A stretch of DNA of 64,000 nucleotides. Source: Stenotrophomonas maltophilia. Lineage in GTDB: Bacteria > Pseudomonadota > Gammaproteobacteria > Xanthomonadales > Xanthomonadaceae. The translations under genes and the position numbers were made by a program. Positions 33,271-42,384 of this stretch are shown piece by piece (position 1 is the first letter of the stretch; every line of letters starts with the position of its first letter). The stretch is taken from assembly GCF_003205835.1 (NCBI RefSeq), contig NZ_CP029773.1, positions 1,334,501-1,398,500 on the forward strand. The letters run 5' to 3'. Below the pieces are notes generated by a model, which searched no databases, was not told the origin of the DNA, and was given only the letters and a program-made list of their open reading frames with translations.

Positions 33271-34935
33271 GTGGGCGTCAGGCAGTGGCGGTACGGAACA
33301 GGAGCGGTGCTGGTCGTACTGCTGGTGTGGTTGGCGATGCCGTGGCCGCTTCAGGCCGCCGTGGCCGTGTCGGGCCGCGATTATCTGCTGGTGGGGGGCG
33401 CCACCGACGAACCGACCCCACATCGAGCATGCACGCCGCAGATGCTGTCCGGTTCCCGCCAGCAGGTGCTGGTACCGGCTCCGCAGGAAGGCTGGTCGGG
33501 CCAGCCACAGGCGCTGGATGTATTCAATGTCTTTGCCGGCGAAGTGCGGGTCCAGCACGGCGACCGCGAAATCTGCGGCAACATGCACGACGCCCGCACC
33601 CGCGACTCGCGCTTCCGCGCGGGCATCGGCCTGGTTGCGGTGCCGCCGGCGGGCAGCCACGCGCCGTTCCTGGTCTCCTGGCAGACGCCGCTGAAGGCGC
33701 GCTGGGTACCGACCCTGCGGCTGGGCGCGCCCAGCCCGGTACAGCAGAACGACACCGCCCGCCTGCTGATGCGTGCTGCCTGCATCGCTGTGGCGATCGC
33801 ATTGGCGCTGTCGGCATTGATGGCCTTCCTGACCACGCGCGATCGCAGTTTCCTGGTCTACGTTGCCGGCACCACGGTGCTGGTGCTGTGGCAGGCCATC
33901 CTCGGCGGCCTCAGTGGCTACCCGGAGCCGTGGCTGCCGGTGGGGGAGCGCGGGGCCTGGTGGCTGCTCTCGCTGACCGCCGCCACCCAGGCGCTGGTAC
34001 TGCCGGCACTGTGGCGGCTGAACGGCGGTGACCGCGTATGGCCACGATCGCGGCCATTGCAGGCGACCGTGCTGTGGGGCCTGCTGGCGCTGGCCGTACT
34101 GGTGCCGTGGCTGCGCTGGGAACAGCTGGCCTGGGTCGCGCAGGGCCTGCAGGTGTCCTATCTGCTGGGGTGTGGCCTGGCATTGCTGATGGGCGTATGG
34201 GCCCGTTGGCGTGGCGACCGTTGGGCGCAGGCTGGACTGGCCGCATTGGCACCGATGCTGGTCCTGATCATCGCCGATGCCTGCCGTGCGGAATGGCTGC
34301 TGGAGTACCGGGTCGAAGCACTGCAGCTGTCGGTGACCTGGCTGCTGATGATGGCCGCCTATGCCATGAACCAGCGGCTGGGCCGGCTGCGCCAGCAGCG
34401 CGATGAACTGCGCCAGCTGGCCGAAACCGACGGCTTGACCGGACTGCCGAATCGCCGCGCCGGCCTGCAGCAGCTGGCCCGTCACCTGGCACAGGTTGAC
34501 CGTGAGCGCGGCCCGCTGGTGATCGGCTTCCTCGATATCGATCTGTTCAAGGACATCAACGACCGTCACGGCCATGCCGTGGGTGATCAGGTACTGGTGG
34601 CGGTGGCACGCGCGCTGCGCGCTGCGGTGCGCAGCCAGGATGAAGTGGTGCGGATGGGCGGTGAGGAGTTCCTGCTGCTGATGCCCGGCATGCCGCGCGA
34701 GGCGGCGTCGGCGCGGCTGGACCGCCTGCGCCAGCGCATCACCGAGGCCGGGCGGGCGCTGCAGGTGCCGGGGCTGGAGGTGACCGCCAGCATCGGACTG
34801 GCGCAGTGGCGGCCGGGCGAGGACGACCTGGCCGGGCTGCTGCGGCGGGCCGACCATGCCATGTACGTGGCCAAGCGCGCCGGTCGCAACCGGGTGTTCG
34901 ACGGCGAAGAGCTCGATCCGCCGGCCCCGGCATGA
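33271..34935 (+). CDS. 7TM diguanylate cyclase (GGEEF)
   Basis: This is a 554-residue inner-membrane diguanylate cyclase. A signal peptide (VVLLVWLAMPWPLQA) and a periplasmic beta-rich domain (~35-160) lead into seven hydrophobic helices (~168-365), the 7TMR-DISM-like arrangement. The GGDEF domain has FLDIDLFKDINDRHGH, the active GGEEF motif at 464-468 and the inhibitory-site RSQD exactly five residues upstream. Synthesis of c-di-GMP and product inhibition are therefore expected. The start is GTG at 33271 after AGGAACAGGA. rluF starts 34 bases downstream. Confidence 0.9.
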   Translation: MGVRQWRYGTGAVLVVLLVWLAMPWPLQAAVAVSGRDYLLVGGATDEPTPHRACTPQMLSGSRQQVLVPAPQEGWSGQPQALDVFNVFAGEVRVQHGDREICGNMHDARTRDSRFRAGIGLVAVPPAGSHAPFLVSWQTPLKARWVPTLRLGAPSPVQQNDTARLLMRAACIAVAIALALSALMAFLTTRDRSFLVYVAGTTVLVLWQAILGGLSGYPEPWLPVGERGAWWLLSLTAATQALVLPALWRLNGGDRVWPRSRPLQATVLWGLLALAVLVPWLRWEQLAWVAQGLQVSYLLGCGLALLMGVWARWRGDRWAQAGLAALAPMLVLIIADACRAEWLLEYRVEALQLSVTWLLMMAAYAMNQRLGRLRQQRDELRQLAETDGLTGLPNRRAGLQQLARHLAQVDRERGPLVIGFLDIDLFKDINDRHGHAVGDQVLVAVARALRAAVRSQDEVVRMGGEEFLLLMPGMPREAASARLDRLRQRITEAGRALQVPGLEVTASIGLAQWRPGEDDLAGLLRRADHAMYVAKRAGRNRVFDGEELDPPAPA

Positions 34936-34969
34936 AGCGCAGCGGGCGGCGATGCCGGATAATAGGGCG

Positions 34970-35692
34970 ATGACCACCCGACTCAACAAACATATCGCCG
35001 ACACCGGCTTCTGCTCCCGCCGCGAGGCCGATCGCCTGATCGCCGCCCGCCGCGTCACCGTCAACGGCCACGCGGCCGGCACCGGTGCGGTGGTGGGCGA
35101 GGAAGACCAGGTGCTGGTCGACGGCCAGCCGCTGCGCGCGCGCGTCGCACGCAAGCCCGGCGCCCGCCGCCACGTCTACATCGCGCTGAACAAGCCGGTG
35201 GGCGTCACCTGCACCACCGAAACCTCGGTCAAGGGCAACATCGTCGACTTCGTCGGCCATGAACAGCGCATCTTCCCGATCGGCCGCCTGGACAAGGAGT
35301 CCGAAGGCCTGATCCTGATGACCAGCAACGGCGACATCGTCAACCAGATCCTGCGTGCCGAGAACGGCCACCAGAAGGAGTACCTGGTGGCGGTGAACAA
35401 GCCGGTTACCGACGAGTTCCTGCGTGGCATGGCGCGCGGCGTGCGCATCCACGACCAGATGACGCTGCCGTGCAAGACCTCGCGCATCGCCAAGTTCGGA
35501 TTCCGCATCACCCTGCAGCAGGGACTGAACCGGCAGATCCGCCTGATGGCGGCCGAGTTCGGCTATCGGGTGACCCAGCTGCGCCGCGTGCGCATCGACA
35601 ACATCAAGATCGGTGCGCTGAAGCCGGGCCAGTGGCGCAACCTGACCGAACAGGAGCTGCAGGGCCTGCTGCCCAAGCAGCTGGACTGGTAA
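34970..35692 (+). CDS. rluF: 23S rRNA pseudouridine synthase RluF
   Basis: This is a pseudouridine synthase of the RsuA/RluF group that isomerises a uridine in 23S rRNA (U2604 in E. coli). The 240 residues comprise an N-terminal S4 domain (TRLNKHIADTGFCSRREAD, ~3-48) and a catalytic domain with GRLDKESEGLILMTSNGD, catalytic Asp108. The QQGLNRQIRLMAAEFGY segment also matches RluF. The start at 34970 (MTTRLNKHIADTG) follows a GATAATAGGGCG leader. It lies between two GGDEF genes with no functional link to them. Confidence 0.92.
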   Translation: MTTRLNKHIADTGFCSRREADRLIAARRVTVNGHAAGTGAVVGEEDQVLVDGQPLRARVARKPGARRHVYIALNKPVGVTCTTETSVKGNIVDFVGHEQRIFPIGRLDKESEGLILMTSNGDIVNQILRAENGHQKEYLVAVNKPVTDEFLRGMARGVRIHDQMTLPCKTSRIAKFGFRITLQQGLNRQIRLMAAEFGYRVTQLRRVRIDNIKIGALKPGQWRNLTEQELQGLLPKQLDW

Positions 35693-35698
35693 CGCGCG

Positions 35699-35768
35699 GT
35701 AGTGCCGGCCGCTGGCCGGCAGCACCAGGCATCGAATGAGCGCGGGATGCCGGCCAGCGGCCGGCACT
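35699..35768. repeat. SMAG inverted pair
   Basis: Two GCCGGCCGCTGGCCGGC units in opposite orientation lie directly after the rluF stop and probably form its 3' hairpin. Confidence 0.85.
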
Positions 35769-35836
35769 CCCCGTTGTGCGGATTGCGCACCGGCATCAGC
35801 TAGACTCCGCAGTGACCTGCCGGAATGTGACGCTGC

Positions 35837-36907
35837 ATGATCAAGCCCGACAAGCCTGCCAACGAAGCCCTTCGGCTCGAGGCGCTGTACCGCTACCGGA
35901 TCCTGGATTCGCAGCGCGAGAAGTCATTCGACGACCTGGTGGCGATCGCCAAGGCGGTCTGCGGTACCTCGATGGCGGCGGTGACCCTCATCGACGTCGA
36001 ACGGCAGTGGTTCAAGTCGATCCAGGGCATCGACGCGGCGGAGAACCTGCGCAGCGAATCGATGTGTGGCCACGCCATCCTGCAGCCGCAGGAAATCATG
36101 GTGGTCGAGGACGCGTTGCAGGACATCCGCTTCCACGACAACCCGGTAGTGACCGGCGACCCGCACATCCGCTTCTACGCCGGTGCGCCATTGATCAGTT
36201 CCGATGGACTGCCTCTGGGCACGCTGTGCGTGTTCGATGCACATCCGCAGCACCTGCCCAGCGACAAGGCCGAGGCACTGGCCGCACTGTCACGGCAGGT
36301 GATGCTGGTGATGGAGCTGCGCCGTTTCGCGCTCGACATCCAGAAGCACATGCTGGAACGCGATGACTACGAGCGCCTGCTGTCGGAGTACCAGGACGTG
36401 CTGCTGGCGCAGAATGCCGACCTGGCCGAGCAGAGCCGCACCGATGCGTTGACCGGCCTGCCCAACCGCCGCGCGATGGCGGCGGCACTGGAAGAGGCGG
36501 TGGTGGAGATCGATGGGCAACCGGGCGTGGCCTGCGTGGCGCTGCTCGACATCGACCATTTCAAGCACATCAACGATTTCCAGGGGCATGCCACCGGCGA
36601 CCGGGTGCTGGCCGAGCTCGGCGTGCTGCTGCGCTCGCATTTCGCTGGCCGTGGCATGGCGGCGCGCTATGGCGGCGAAGAGTTCGTGGCGGTGATGCCG
36701 GGCACCGATCTGCGCACGGCCGAACTGCAATGCGAATTCCTGCGCCTGGCCGTGGCGGATCTTCCGCTGGGTTTCCCGGTCACGATCAGCATCGGCGTTG
36801 CCCAGCATCACGCCGGTGAAAGCGTGGACGCGATGCTGGCCCGTGCCGACAAGGCGCTGTACCGCGCCAAGGGCAATGGCCGCAACCGGGTGGAGCTGGC
36901 GGGCTGA
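35837..36907 (+). CDS. Soluble GAF-GGDEF diguanylate cyclase
   Basis: This is a 356-residue cytoplasmic protein with no membrane helix. The N-terminal GAF domain (~20-160) contains the family segments AVCGTSMAAVTLIDVERQWF, ENLRSESMCGHAIL and FYAGAPLISSDGLPLGTLCV. A helical linker leads to GGDEF (~205-355), with TDALTGLPNRRAMAAAL, LLDIDHFKHINDFQGH and intact GGEEF at 279-283. No RxxD inhibitory site is found five residues before it. It should make c-di-GMP under control of a small ligand bound by GAF, which I cannot identify. Confidence 0.9.
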   Translation: MIKPDKPANEALRLEALYRYRILDSQREKSFDDLVAIAKAVCGTSMAAVTLIDVERQWFKSIQGIDAAENLRSESMCGHAILQPQEIMVVEDALQDIRFHDNPVVTGDPHIRFYAGAPLISSDGLPLGTLCVFDAHPQHLPSDKAEALAALSRQVMLVMELRRFALDIQKHMLERDDYERLLSEYQDVLLAQNADLAEQSRTDALTGLPNRRAMAAALEEAVVEIDGQPGVACVALLDIDHFKHINDFQGHATGDRVLAELGVLLRSHFAGRGMAARYGGEEFVAVMPGTDLRTAELQCEFLRLAVADLPLGFPVTISIGVAQHHAGESVDAMLARADKALYRAKGNGRNRVELAG

Positions 36908-36966
36908 AACACCGGCGACTCGCGCGCTGAACGCATGCGACGTGCGGATGATTCGATGCCGTTCCA

Positions 36967-36990
36967 GTAGATCCACGCCATGCGTGGATG
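36967..36990 (+). repeat. SMAG unit (ATCCACGC type)
   Basis: A GTAG-headed palindrome with stem ATCCACGC/GCGTGGAT lies upstream of the ATPase gene. Confidence 0.8.
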
Positions 36991-37071
36991 CTCTTCCCGA
37001 TTCACGTCGCGTCGCAGCTCCTGCGATCAGAACCGGCCAGCATGACGTCCCTGTTTCCACGGACACCAGCC

Positions 37072-38232
37072 ATGCTGCAGACCCTGGCCATCGCCCACTA
37101 TCGCTCGCTGCACGGGCTGGTACTGCCGTTGCAGCAGTTGAACGTGGTGACCGGTGACAACGGTAGTGGCAAGTCCAGCCTGTACCGCGCGCTGCGCCTG
37201 CTGGCGGAGACCGCGCAGGGCGGCGTCGCGGCGGTGCTGGCCCGTGAAGGTGGGCTCGGTTCGGCGCTGTGGGCCGGTCCCGAATCCATCGATCGTCGGG
37301 TCGCGGCCGGCGAGATCCCGCTGCAGGGAGGGCCCCGGCAGTCATCGGTGGGGCTGAAGCTGGGCTTCACCACCGACGAGTTCGGCTATGCCATCGACCT
37401 GGGCTACCCGCCACCCAGCCGTTCGGCGTTTGCGCTGGATCCGCAGATCAAGGCCGAGGCGATCTGGGCCGGGCCGTTCCTGCGCAGCGCCAATCTGCTG
37501 GTCGATCGTCGCGGGGCGATGGTACGGCAACGCCATGCGCGCGGCTGGGATCTCGTGGATGACGGGTTGTCGCTGTTCGACAGCCTGTTCACCCAGGTCG
37601 GCGATCCGCAGCGCATGCCGGAAACCATCGCCTTGCGTGAGTACATCCGCCGCTGGCGCTTCTACGACCATTTCCGCAGTGATGCCGATGCCCCGGCGCG
37701 GCAGCCGGCGATGGCTACGCGCACGCCGGTACTGCACCACGACGGGCGGGATCTGGCGGCGGCCTGGGTGACCATTCTCGAGATCGGAGATCCGGTCGCG
37801 TTGGCACGCAGCGTCGATGATGCCTTCCCCGGCGCCACGGTCGGCTTCGGGGAACTGGACGGTCGATTAGCCCTGCGCTTCCACCAGCCGGGGCTGCTGC
37901 GGCCGCTGTCGATGGCCGAACTGTCCGATGGCACGCTGCGCTTCCTGCTGCTGGCCGCTGCGTTGCACACGCCACGCCCGCCACCGCTGCTGGTGCTCAA
38001 CGAGCCGGAGACCAGCCTGCATCCGGACCTGCTGCCAGCGCTGGCGCGACTGATCATCGCCGCAAGTGCACGCAGCCAGGTGTGGGTGGTCTCACACGCC
38101 AGCCGCCTGATCGCAGCACTGGAGCAGGCGCCCGGCTGTCATTCGCTGCATCTGCACAAGGAACAGGGGCGCACGCTGTTGAGCGGGCAGGGCCTGCTGG
38201 ACGCTCCTGCATGGCACTGGCCGCAGCGTTGA
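37072..38232 (+). CDS. SMC/RecF-like AAA ATPase (COG4637 type)
   Basis: This is a 386-residue ATPase with an ABC/SMC-type head split by an insert. Motifs seen: Walker A TGDNGSGKSSLYRALRLL, signature-like MAELSDGTLRFLLLAAAL, Walker B PPLLVLNEPETSLHPDL and the H-loop VVSHASRLIAAL. It resembles OLD-type ATPases and the COG4637 family but has no TOPRIM nuclease domain and no nuclease gene next to it. The start at 37072 (MLQTLAIAHYRSLHG) fits the family; 37042 is an alternative. Role unknown. It overlaps no neighbour and looks like a single gene. Confidence 0.85.
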   Translation: MLQTLAIAHYRSLHGLVLPLQQLNVVTGDNGSGKSSLYRALRLLAETAQGGVAAVLAREGGLGSALWAGPESIDRRVAAGEIPLQGGPRQSSVGLKLGFTTDEFGYAIDLGYPPPSRSAFALDPQIKAEAIWAGPFLRSANLLVDRRGAMVRQRHARGWDLVDDGLSLFDSLFTQVGDPQRMPETIALREYIRRWRFYDHFRSDADAPARQPAMATRTPVLHHDGRDLAAAWVTILEIGDPVALARSVDDAFPGATVGFGELDGRLALRFHQPGLLRPLSMAELSDGTLRFLLLAAALHTPRPPPLLVLNEPETSLHPDLLPALARLIIAASARSQVWVVSHASRLIAALEQAPGCHSLHLHKEQGRTLLSGQGLLDAPAWHWPQR

Positions 38233-38262
38233 TACGGCCATCCACGCCCGGCGCGGAGGCAC

Positions 38263-39210
38263 TCAATCGGCGATGTTACGTGCCTCGGCCGTACCAAGAA
38301 TTTCCGGATGCTGCACCGGCTTGCGACGGTTCAACAACGGATGCAGGAATACCGCGCCGACGATGATCGCCACGCCCAGGTAGAACCACGGGGTGACTTC
38401 GTGCTGCTCGCGCAGCAGCACCACCGCCAGCACCACCGCATAGACCGGCTCCAGGTTGGTCACCAGCTGCACCGTATAGGCGCTCAGGTGGCGCAGTGCG
38501 ACCAGGGCCAGGGCGAACGGCAGCAGCGTGCAGAACCCGGCCAGCACCAGCAGCAGGATGCCGTCGTGCAGGTCCGGGACCACCCACAGTGGGCTGGCCA
38601 GCGCCGGCAGCAGGTAGGGCATCAGCGGTGCCAGCAGGGTCAGGGTGAGGGTGCCCGCACCCAGCTCCAGCGCGGTGACCGTGAGCGGATCGGCGTGGCT
38701 GACCATGCGCTTGTTGAGCGAGCCGAACACCGCCACCAGCAGCGCCGATATCGCGCCGATCAACACGCCCAGGCGCATGCCATCGGGCACGCCACCGACC
38801 ACCAGTGCCACGCCCGGCAGCACCGCCAGGCCGAACGCCAGTTCACGCAGCTGGAACGGCCGCTTGGCCACCCAGGGTTCGATGATCGAGGTGAACACCG
38901 GGGCCAGTGCAATGCAGGTGGCGGCCACCGAGGCATTGGCCAGTTTCACCGCGCCGTAGAAGGTCAGCCAGTGCAGGGCGACCAGCGCGCCGATGCCGGC
39001 ATAACCGGCCACCAGTCGCAGTGGCAGGGTACGCAACCCGCGCCAGACCCGCGGCAGCAGGGCCAGCATCGCCGTCACCAGCAGCATGCGCCACCACACC
39101 AGCGGCAGCGCCGGCAGGGTGATCAGCTTGCCGAGGATAGCGGTGACGCCCCACAGCAGGACACAGAAGTGGATCTGCCACAGCGCTTTGCGGGTGTCGG
39201 GTGTGCTCAT
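38263..39210 (-). CDS. EamA-family DMT exporter
   Basis: This is a ten-helix inner-membrane transporter of the drug/metabolite superfamily, 315 residues, made of two EamA repeats (~10-145 and ~160-300). It begins with WQIHFCVLLWGVTAILGKLI. Conserved segments include WWRMLLVTAML, the ASVAATCIALAPVFTSI turn and the second-repeat LEPVYAVVLAVVLLRE. The start at 39210 (MSTPDTRKALWQ) is preferred over a longer in-frame extension. Substrate unknown. It is convergent with the ATPase gene. Confidence 0.88.
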   Translation of the reverse strand: MSTPDTRKALWQIHFCVLLWGVTAILGKLITLPALPLVWWRMLLVTAMLALLPRVWRGLRTLPLRLVAGYAGIGALVALHWLTFYGAVKLANASVAATCIALAPVFTSIIEPWVAKRPFQLRELAFGLAVLPGVALVVGGVPDGMRLGVLIGAISALLVAVFGSLNKRMVSHADPLTVTALELGAGTLTLTLLAPLMPYLLPALASPLWVVPDLHDGILLLVLAGFCTLLPFALALVALRHLSAYTVQLVTNLEPVYAVVLAVVLLREQHEVTPWFYLGVAIIVGAVFLHPLLNRRKPVQHPEILGTAEARNIAD

Positions 39211-39244
39211 CCGCCTATTGTGAGGCAAGGCGATGACCGCAGCG

Positions 39245-40075
39245 CTATCCGCGTGAGGAATTGCTGGCCCCATCTACCCGCCGCTGCAGGGCCATCGCCG
39301 CCGCCGGGTTGCGTGCCTTGCCAGCACCGATGCACAGCAGGTAGACCTCGCGCGGAGTTTCCGGAGCCGGCGCGGCCAGGCAGGGCAGGTCCTCCACCGG
39401 CTCGCCCTGTGACCAGCGCGTTGCGCGTTCCACCCAACGCTGCTGCACCGGCGCCGGCAGGCCCTCGTTCAAGCGGGCCTGGCTGCGCTTGATCCGTGCG
39501 TAGACGAAACCGGCACTGACGTCACCGTGCAGGGGGGCCTCGTCGCTGTCCTCGATCACCAGCGCCACGCCGTGTCGACGGGCGGCGGCGACCAGTGCCG
39601 GGCCATGTGCCTCGGCGTTGCGGACCTCCAGCGCATGCTGCAGCGACACCCCTTCCAGCTGTTTCGGCAGCTGCGCCATCAGCGCGCACAATGCATCGGC
39701 ATCGGCCGGATGGCGCGGATCGAACTGCCACAGCAACGGGCCGAGCCGGTCACCGAGCGCCAACGCCGCCTCAAGGAACGGTGCGGCCGCCTCCACGGTG
39801 CTGGACAGGTCACGGCGCTGTACCAGGTAGCGTGGCGCCTTCATCGAAAACCGGAAGCCTTCCGGCGTCTGCGCGGCCCAGTGCGCACACTGCGCCGCAG
39901 TGGGCGTGCGGTAGAAGGTGCCGTTGATTTCGATGCAGCGCAGGGCGCGGCTGGCATGGGCCAGCTCTTCGCGCTGCGGCAGGCCTGGCGGATAGAACAT
40001 GCCGCCACGCCATTCGGGAAACACCCAGCCACCGATGCCGCAGCGGATCTCCGCCGGACGGGCGGTCGCGGTCAC
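39245..40075 (-). CDS. DUF72-family protein (YecE-like)
   Basis: This is a 276-residue soluble protein of the DUF72/YecE TIM-barrel family: IRCGIGGWVFPEWRGGMFYP at the N-terminus, then EINGTFYRTPTAAQCAHWA and FRFSMKAPRYLVQ, and LLWQFDPR in the middle. The function is unknown. The start is a GTG at 40075 overlapping the stop of the VOC gene (GTGA), which gives coupling. A longer upstream start would extend well into that gene. Confidence 0.87.
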   Translation of the reverse strand: MTATARPAEIRCGIGGWVFPEWRGGMFYPPGLPQREELAHASRALRCIEINGTFYRTPTAAQCAHWAAQTPEGFRFSMKAPRYLVQRRDLSSTVEAAAPFLEAALALGDRLGPLLWQFDPRHPADADALCALMAQLPKQLEGVSLQHALEVRNAEAHGPALVAAARRHGVALVIEDSDEAPLHGDVSAGFVYARIKRSQARLNEGLPAPVQQRWVERATRWSQGEPVEDLPCLAAPAPETPREVYLLCIGAGKARNPAAAMALQRRVDGASNSSRG

Positions 40076-40515
40076 TGGTCGTGGTCCGCGCGCCACGGGT
40101 CGTAGCTGCCGAACCACCACAGATAGCCTTCCGGGTCGGCGCAGGCGTAGCCGCGTCCGCCGTAGTCCTGGTCAGCAATGTCGATGACGATGCGTGCCCC
40201 GGCGGCCTTGGCCCGGGCGTAGTGCGCATCGGCATCGGTGACGATCACGCAGGCGCTCTGGGTCTGGCGGCCGCCGACCTCGTCAGGCATCGCCGCATGC
40301 TGGTTCCACTCGCTTTCCTTGTCGGCCGAGCCGAGCATGATCATGCCGTGGCCGAAGGTGAGCTGCGCATGGAACACCGTATCGCCCTCCGCGTAGACGG
40401 CCTGGGCATGGAAGCCGAAGGCGCGCTGCAGCCAGTCGATGGCCGCCTGCGCGTCGCGATAGCGCAGGCATGGAATGATGGTGGATCCGTTGTCTGGTTG
40501 GCCGTTCCCGCCCAT
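40072..40515 (-). CDS. VOC-family (glyoxalase-like) protein
   Basis: This is a 147-residue vicinal-oxygen-chelate protein: STIIPCLRYRDAQAAIDWLQ, AFGFHAQAVYAEG and a second half ending RGYACADPEGYLWWFGSYDP. This layout of paired beta-alpha-beta modules fits glyoxalase/bleomycin-resistance-like proteins of the PhnB branch, which bind small ligands. No specific reaction can be assigned. It is translationally coupled to the DUF72 gene. Confidence 0.87.
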   Translation of the reverse strand: MGGNGQPDNGSTIIPCLRYRDAQAAIDWLQRAFGFHAQAVYAEGDTVFHAQLTFGHGMIMLGSADKESEWNQHAAMPDEVGGRQTQSACVIVTDADAHYARAKAAGARIVIDIADQDYGGRGYACADPEGYLWWFGSYDPWRADHDQ

Positions 40516-40625
40516 GGCACCCCTCCTATGGCACAGGGCAGGCTGCGCCGCAGACCGTTACCATCCTGCGAAACCCTGGTGACGGCCTGCACATGGCCGC
40601 TACCCCTGTTCGGAGATGGTGCTGG

Positions 40626-42185
40626 ATGAAAACCTGGATTGGAGGAGCCGTGCTGCTGGCATGCACGACCATGGCAAGCGCGGCGACCCCGGCGCAGCTG
40701 CAGGACCTGGATGCGACCGTCGAGCGCGTGCGCACGCAGTTCGACGTGCCCGGCGTCGCCGTGGCCGTGGTCAAGGACGGCCAGGTGGTGCTGGAACGCG
40801 GCTGGGGCGTGCGCGAGCAGGGCAAGCCGGAACCGGTGCAGGCCGATACGCTGTTCGCCATTGCTTCCAACACCAAGGCGTTCACCGCCACTTCGCTGAA
40901 CCTGCTGGCCGAGGACGGCAAACTGAAGATGGACGACAAGGTGATCGACCACCTGCCGTCGTTCCGCATGTCCGATCCGTTCGTGACCGGGCAGATGACG
41001 ATCCGCGACCTGCTGTCGCATCGCAGCGGGCTGAGCCTGGGTGCCGGTGACCTGCTGTTCTGGCCGACCACCTCGTACAGCAATGCCGAAGTGGTGGAGC
41101 GGCTGGGCCAGGTGCCGCTGAAGGGTGGTTTCCGCGAGAGCTATGCCTACGACAACATCCTGTACGCGGTCGCCCAGCAGGTGATCGAGCACGTTTCCGG
41201 CATGAGCTACCAGCAGTTCCTGCAGACCCGCATCTTTGACAAGGTGGGCATGGTTGGCACGCGCTACAACGCCGACCACCTGAAGCCGGGCGACAAGGCG
41301 GCGGTCGGCCACGCCAAGTACGATTTCAAGGACCTGCGCACTGTCGCGCCGCTGACCTGGTCGAACAATGCCGGCGCTGGTGGCATCTATTCCAGTGCGC
41401 ACGACATGGCACGCTGGATGCAGGTGCAGCTGGCCGAAGGCAAACTGGCCGACGGCACGCCGTTGTTCTCCGAGAAGAGCCAGCAGCAGATGTGGCGGAT
41501 GATCACGCCGCAGTCAATCCCGGCGCCGAGCGTGCCGGAGCTGGCACCGGCGCGGGCCAACTTCGCCGGCTATGGCGAAGGCTGGAGCCTGAGCGACTAC
41601 CGCGGGCAGAAGCTGGTCTGGCACACCGGTGGCTGGCCGGGCATGGTCTCGCGGCTGACCCTGGTACCGGGCGAGAAACTGGGCGTGGTGGTGCTGACCA
41701 ACCAGGAAGTGGGCGCGGCGTTCAATGCGATCACCCTGAGTGTGCTCGATGCCTACCTGGGCGGTGAAAAGCATGACTGGGTGGACGCCTATGCCAAGGC
41801 CGTGGCCAAGGGACAGGACAAGGCCGACGAGGCGTGGGCCAAGCACCAGAGCGCGCGCGACAAGGGCAGCAGGCCGTCGCTGGCGCTGGCCGGCTACACA
41901 GGCACGTTCCGCGACCGCTGGTATGGCGACATGCAGGTCAGTGCCGAGGGCAAGGGACTGCGCCTGCGCTTTGCCAAGACCGCGCAGCTGAGCGGTCGCC
42001 TGGAGCACTGGCAGCACGACACCTTCATCGTGCGCTGGGACGACCGTTCGCTCAACGCCGACGCGTTCGTGAACTTCAGCCTGGACCCGGACGGCAAGGT
42101 GCGCGAGGTGCGCATGCAGCCGATTTCCGACCTGACCGATTTCAGTTTCGATTTCCAGGACCTGCTGTTCACCCCAGTGAAATGA
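40626..42185 (+). CDS. Exported serine hydrolase, class C beta-lactamase fold
   Basis: This is a 519-residue exported serine hydrolase of the AmpC/EstB/D-aminopeptidase family, with signal peptide MKTWIGGAVLLACTTMASAA. Catalytic motifs are SNTK with Ser81 and Lys84, a YDN motif near residue 175 for the general-base Tyr, and HTGG near 333 for the third element. A C-terminal lipocalin-like DUF3471 domain (from ~400, LALAGYTGTFRDRWYGDM) follows. It may cleave a peptide or ester rather than beta-lactams. The start at 40626 gives the signal peptide. Confidence 0.88.
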   Translation: MKTWIGGAVLLACTTMASAATPAQLQDLDATVERVRTQFDVPGVAVAVVKDGQVVLERGWGVREQGKPEPVQADTLFAIASNTKAFTATSLNLLAEDGKLKMDDKVIDHLPSFRMSDPFVTGQMTIRDLLSHRSGLSLGAGDLLFWPTTSYSNAEVVERLGQVPLKGGFRESYAYDNILYAVAQQVIEHVSGMSYQQFLQTRIFDKVGMVGTRYNADHLKPGDKAAVGHAKYDFKDLRTVAPLTWSNNAGAGGIYSSAHDMARWMQVQLAEGKLADGTPLFSEKSQQQMWRMITPQSIPAPSVPELAPARANFAGYGEGWSLSDYRGQKLVWHTGGWPGMVSRLTLVPGEKLGVVVLTNQEVGAAFNAITLSVLDAYLGGEKHDWVDAYAKAVAKGQDKADEAWAKHQSARDKGSRPSLALAGYTGTFRDRWYGDMQVSAEGKGLRLRFAKTAQLSGRLEHWQHDTFIVRWDDRSLNADAFVNFSLDPDGKVREVRMQPISDLTDFSFDFQDLLFTPVK

Positions 42186-42230
42186 CGCCGCCGGGCGTGG
42201 CCCGGCGCTGACGTTTGACGAATCCGATGG

Positions 42231-42306
42231 GTAGTGCCGGCCGCTGGCCGGCAACCTCATGATCCCCGGATGCGTCACAAGGTTGCCGGCCAGCGGCCGG
42301 CACGAC
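42231..42306. repeat. SMAG inverted pair
   Basis: GTAG-headed GCCGGCCGCTGGCCGGC units in opposite orientation lie 46 bases after the serine hydrolase gene. Confidence 0.85.
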
Positions 42307-42384
42307 CGCAGCCGCAGCGATCGTCGGCCGGCGTACACATGCGGCATGGGATACTCCGCCAGCTAAAGATGGCGAGGGAATGCG

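Noticed and set aside
37072-38232. Full anti-phage system around the ATPase
   Set aside because: Neighbours are a cyclase and an EamA exporter; no nuclease, toxin or reverse transcriptase is linked.
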